Shown: positions 59,571 to 64,000 of the stretch, one piece after another
Position numbering within the stretch: the first letter of the stretch is position 1
Layout of the letters: the number at the start of each line of letters is the position of its first letter
Assembly: GCA_022747635.1 (NCBI GenBank)
Contig: JAKTNV010000042.1
Coordinates: 1,252,501 to 1,316,500 of the forward strand
Direction of reading: 5' to 3'
Length of the DNA: 64,000 nucleotides
Origin: Hetaerina americana
Lineage: Eukaryota; Arthropoda; Insecta; Odonata; Calopterygidae
Made by a program: the position numbers and the translations under genes
Notes under the pieces: model-generated
Seen by the model: the letters and a program-made list of their open reading frames with translations, nothing else
Databases searched by the model: none
Told to the model about the DNA's origin: nothing

Positions 59571-62500
59571 CGTTTATGCTCCTTTCGGTACTGGCCCCGC
59601 CAAACTCTCCTTGCTAATTTCCAGAGCACTTGAAGACATTCTTGTTTATTTTGCCTTGAATAAACCTCGCTGCTCTTTCCAGTCCCGATGTCTTTCGACT
59701 GCTGTTGACTATCCCGGAAACCTATTTTGATTTATCAAAGTTGGGTCACAAGATATTTCAAAGGCGGAAATAGAAAATTGGTGAAGTCATCGAAATGCCA
59801 CGTGTCCGCTGGCTGCAATTCCTCGAAGTGTTCCCGTGCTTCCTTTGAAGTCCCTTGAAGCATTTGGCAAAAAGCCATTTTCATTACTCAAATCTCTTTT
59901 AACTAGTTAACTTCGTAAATAGGAATCACATCCAGAAATCTTCGGGGTAGATTTACATCATGGGCATTGCTTTGTCAAAATCGGTTGGCTTAGTTTACGG
60001 TGTTCATTATTATTTTACTTACTGTATCATGTCATTTCCGATGTTACTTGTTTAATAAATGCTCATTCGATTTTACCCGTGACACATGCATGCTTATTCT
60101 TTGCCTTTGAGATGCAGTGAAAATACGATTTTAGTGGTCGTATGATGTTTCATTTGCATAATGTTAAGGCATATTTCTACACAGACACCCAGATAATAAA
60201 TTGGTAAAATGCGATGGAAAAAGATTATGGCCCATAGTTCACAAAATGTTCCGTAATTGAGCTTACGAAAAGGTCAGATGTTCTCTAACTGATATTACTT
60301 GAGCCAAATTGAAATGAATTTTCCGTTTTCATCGCTTTTAAACTTAAGGAAATCTACTATACTTATCTCGAGTATTCATCTTTAGAAAGTTTGACGTATC
60401 AACATGCATTAAAACTCCATGTAAGAGTACCGTAAAGTTAAGGGGAAGGACATTTTTAACTGATCCTTGGTGCCAAAATTTCCATGTTACCAAAATGTAG
60501 ATGAATTCGGTGAAATGTGTTCGTCGTCCAGTTTGAAATTGGTGGAAGCTTACGTGCTAAGAGTCGATTGGGTTACAGCTGTTTTCGTAGCGGTCGATTA
60601 TGCATGCAGAGGGTCGGTAACGCCATTGAACCACGTTAGAGTGGAATTGTTTCGTGTACGGAAAATATCCGTTGCAATTAGCTGTTCGTGTTGGGCAAAA
60701 GCCCTGTAAAGTTTGTTACTTCAGCATGTCTCCGTGCTTTTTTTGTCTGATTTAATTTGCGTAACTGGAATATTCTAGTGCATCGATCATTTTTCTTTTT
60801 AGTCATCATAGACTCTTATGATTTTTTCTCTTCGATTGCGAGTTAGTTTCAGGATTTCATTCAAGCCTATACCTCCTTATCTGTTTTCTATCCGCATTTT
60901 ATCTCAGTCCGATTACCATATTCCAGTAGAGATATTTACATTAGCATAATTGTCATTCCAAATGTCTTATCGGAATTTGGGATTGTCGGACAATCCCTTC
61001 ATCATCTGTCGTATATTTAAAAAACAACTAAGAATTTCGCTCGTTTTCTCTCATTACGCATGCTCACTAACTTTTCCTAATCCTACGGGTGGAATTAGTC
61101 TCCTGGGGTTTTTATAAAAAAAAGACAAGGTTTTCAATTGCAATTATGCTGGAGGTATATTGGTACTTTTTCGTTGCCTTATATTCCATTTGCTACCGGG
61201 AAATGTACCCTCGTGATGTTTCTTCGAGGGTTGTGCCTCGAACTCGGACTTGAGGAATCATGCATCGTATTTTTTCTAATATAATGTTACTCCTCAGTTC
61301 TTATAGTGTTTCACATGACCGCTGTTGTTCTAATAGAAAAAAAATATATCTCATCCCCAGTAGTCCATCTTTAGGTCGGTTTTGATATCTAACAGTACTG
61401 TTCAAATCGTACTGAGGCTTGAGGCGTGAGAAACTCGCACTTTCATGGGAGGGGAGCATATACTTTTACTGTGCCACCATTTCATTTCTAAGAACATTTT
61501 AGAAAAGATATATTGCTAGTAAAATATATAGTTCTATGCCTTGGTATATTTGACACATCAAATAAATAGCTAATGTGATTTCATTTTTACACTCGTAAGT
61601 ATAAGACCGAATGAAGGAGGCAGAACGTTTGCGGAATGAAAAGTTCATTATACGAGTACTGTACTTTTACATTGCGAGTTTGTGTCGGTTTAATTTTTCC
61701 TTAGAAGCGGTTGTTAGAGAAATCTGACCTGTCGACATTTTTAAAGGCACAGTCAGTAACAGAACTTATTTTCGGTTCCATTGAAGGGCTGTGTTAACCT
61801 CTCGCCGTTGACCAGTGACTATACGCGACTTTATCTGGTCTCGTATGTTTTTTCTATATCTAAATGTAATCTGCAGAATAATTTACCAAGAAAACGAGGG
61901 AAATCAGTGGTAAAGATCTGATGTTACATTGTAATAGAAATTTATGACTCCACATTCGTACTACCGTACTTGTTAATTGAAATGAATATTCATATTTCCC
62001 GGCCGATTTAGTCTTGGCGGTAACGCGGTCTCCAGTTTGAGTCACACCTCGGGAATGGGTGTTCTATCAGCTCGGGTGATTCGACCCCTCGGAAACCTGA
62101 TGACAAGATAAAGACTTATCGGGATCCCAAGGGGTACGCGGACAAGCAGTGGCGTCAGGAGAAATACATTCTTGATCCTAAAATAGTAAAATATTGAGCA
62201 ACCAGCTACTTAACATAGAATCCTAACGAGAACTTCTGCGTCGTGAGTACATTAGTGCTCTGTGACGGGATAGTCCAATCGCATATTTGTTCCATACATT
62301 ATTTCTCTGAAAAAATAGTTGAGTGAAGATTAATTTCAAGTATTCCTCCTTATTGATTAAATAATAGTCTAATTGTTTTGTTATTTTCCTAATTATCGTG
62401 ATTACGTCATTCTATTGGCATCCACATTGTATCCCTTCAATCGTTTCTAAGTATGAAATGTCTTTAGAAGTCATTATTACGTTTTGCTATTGCATTACGA

Positions 62501-63049
62501 CTCTTAGAAACATATAGTTCGATGTATTTTTCTCATTATACTTCCGTGAATATAGCTAAAATTGGGTTAAAAAATATTATTGATTAGGTCGGACCCTTAT
62601 TGGCAATAATCGGAAAAATCACTATTTTGCGTTTGCGTTTTTGCAGAGTACCAAGTGATATATACTTATTTGGAAAAGAACTAGAGAAAAATGAAGATTG
62701 TAACTATAATTCTAATAGCCGCGGAATGCGTACGCAGAGGGAGAGGCCGAATATTAAGCCAAGCGAGAAGAATGTTCGATTGCGGTCTCTCCAGTTTAAA
62801 AAGTGGGGGCAATAAGAAGAGGCTTTGTGGAACAGGGGCAAGTGTTGAATTTTGACTTTGAAATCAATCAGAAACGCAAACTGAGGAAAGATTCTTTTTC
62901 TCTCCATTGTCTGCATCGAGGAAAGAATTAGAAAATCGACTCTTAGCACGCTAATACCTCGGTCTTTAATATCTACTTTTCTCTATACAGAGTAAACATT
63001 TCATTCCCTCCGCATACTTATCCAGAAATTTTTGAACACGTTTCCGGAC
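59571..63049. other. Long AT-rich noncoding stretch
   Basis: No gene or dispersed repeat recognised. It includes a small perfect palindrome at 60979-60997. A GC-richer stretch at about 62000-62130 is vaguely tRNA-like but unconvincing. Confidence 0.5.
60979..60997. repeat. 9-bp perfect inverted repeat with 1-nt centre
   Basis: gggattgtc and gacaatccc flank a single g. Short enough to arise by chance, but exact. Confidence 0.9.
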
Positions 63050-63051
63050 TA

Positions 63052-64000
63052 CTACCTTGATCAAAAATTTCCCGGAATTTATTCAGAAAATTAAAAATAC
63101 AAGTTTATTCATCTAAATCTATATTGTCCCCTTCAAAGTAATCCCCATCGACTGCAACACACTTATGCCAGCGCTTGATCCCATCCTCGAAACATTTTTT
63201 ATATTCGGTTTTCGGTATGTCCATCAGTGCTTCCTGCGATTTTTCCATTACTTCCTCTCGGCTGCTAAAACGCGTTCCCCGTAATGGTTTTTTTAACTCG
63301 ATTGAACAGAAAGAAGTCACAGGGAGCCAAATCAGGTGAATTCGGTGGCTGTTGGATGGTATTTGTTGCATTTTTCGTCAAAAAATTACGAATAATGATA
63401 GCACTGTGCGACGGTGCGTTATCATGGTGCAAAATCCACGAGTTTTCTGCCCACATTTCTGGTCTCTTTCGGCGAATTGCTTCACGCAAACGTCTCATAA
63501 CGCCCAAATAATACTCTTTGTTTACTGTCTGGCCTTCTGGCAAAAATTCATGATGCACTACACCGTTGTAATCCATGAAAACCGTCAGCATTGCCTTCTT
63601 TTTTGACTGAAAACGACGTGGTTTTTTTGGTCTCGGCTCATTTGGTGAACGCCATTCACTTGCCTGATGTCTGGATTGCGTGTCGTACTCATAAACCCAC
63701 GTCTCGTCTCCAGTAATGATCCTTTTGATGAATGTGGGATCGGATTCAGCCTCGCAAATCATGTCTTTTGCGACGTCAACACGGTCTCTTTTTTGCATGA
63801 AATTGAGGTCTTTTGGCACCAACATTGCTGCTACACGACGGAAACCCAAATCATTAACCACAATGTCTTGGGCGGATCCATAGGCAATGTTCAAGTCCTC
63901 CGCTATTTCTCTGATGGTTAATTTGCGGTTATTGACCAACATTTCTTTTACTTTATCAATATTTTCACCGACTTTCGATGTCGATGGTCTGCCACTGCGT
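63052..64000 (-). mobile_element. Second mariner copy, cut by the window edge
   Basis: Begins with the same terminal repeat, ctaccttgatcaaaaattt, immediately after TA (63050-63051), in the same orientation as the copy at 34009. Over the shared coding part I count only about six substitutions and one indel, which is over 99% identity. Its 3' untranslated part differs: 53 bases here against 61 in the other copy, without the 18-bp internal duplication and with a short A-rich insert. The right (5') end lies beyond the window. Confidence 0.95.
63105..64000 (-). pseudogene. Mariner transposase, 5' end outside window, one frameshift
   Basis: The frame is open from the window edge (starting within RSGRPSTSKV) down to a T-run at 63288-63294. 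That run has seven T here against six at 34253-34258 in the intact copy. The extra base shifts the frame just after FFLFNRVKK, past the third catalytic Asp; the correct C-terminus continues in another frame to the TAA at 63105-63107. The triad TGDETW, HHDNAPSH and SPDLAPCD is preserved. Other differences from the intact copy: His instead of Tyr before HDN, Leu instead of Phe in MRRLREA, Met instead of Lys in the VAAMLVP stretch, Gly instead of Trp in FEDGIKRW, and Asn instead of Lys in the KVGEN stretch. It would yield a truncated, altered C-terminus. Confidence 0.92.

Noticed and set aside
62000..62135. Possible further tRNA-derived SINE
   Set aside because: A- and B-box-like strings are too close together, and no partner copy was found in the window.
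1..64000. CRISPR arrays, bacterial operons, phage or toxin systems
   Set aside because: No regularly spaced direct repeats, ribosome-binding sites or bacterial-style gene density; the content is eukaryotic.

Overview
This is a gene-poor stretch of a eukaryotic nuclear genome, most likely from an arthropod. There are no operons, ribosome-binding sites or dense reading frames. The only recognisable coding sequence belongs to transposable elements: three mariner copies, a Penelope-like element (PLE) and a non-LTR retrotransposon relic. tRNA-derived SINE-like repeats, microsatellites and long intergenic or intronic DNA make up the rest. I could not identify a host protein-coding exon, rRNA gene, functional tRNA gene or CRISPR array. 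The species is not determinable by eye; the arthropod call is an inference from mariner abundance and overall sequence style.

Layout: 1491-2704 is a decayed mariner (+ strand). 4190-4375 and 4522-4590 are two pieces of a tRNA-derived SINE-like family (here 'family A'), which recurs at 21797-21930 and 30670-30805. 5497-5727 and 11008-11245 are two copies of a second tRNA-derived SINE-like family ('family B'). 8831-10987 is a PLE composite: a 5'-truncated PLE on the minus strand (reverse transcriptase C-terminus, CxxC linker, GIY-YIG endonuclease) joined head-to-head to an inverted, shorter copy of itself, with TA microsatellites at both ends. 34009-35348 is a complete mariner with terminal inverted repeats, a TA target duplication and an open 357-codon transposase carrying an intact D,D34D triad. 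45815-45957 is a foldback element whose loop carries a hammerhead-like, PLE-type signature. 56366-56680 is a LINE reverse-transcriptase C-terminal relic. 63052 to the window end is a second, nearly identical mariner with a one-base frameshift.

The remaining DNA alternates between AT-rich stretches and GC-richer blocks with strong strand asymmetry. Pyrimidine-rich + strand blocks lie at about 6990-7620, 12250-12900, 22330-23500, 25080-25880, 36540-37800, 49600-50350, 54990-55800 and 57080-57950. Purine-rich + strand blocks lie at about 420-970, 14800-15420 and 19040-19640. These blocks yield many long open frames of low complexity that are not credible genes. A few CpG-rich, higher-complexity segments (around 16730-17170, 36050-36500, 51210-51800, 55870-56330) are the best candidates for host regulatory DNA, but this is only a compositional impression.

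The features do not form a cooperating gene system. The story is one of transposon activity of different ages: very recent (mariner pair, PLE inverted duplication), intermediate (SINE-like copies, foldback) and old (first mariner, LINE relic).
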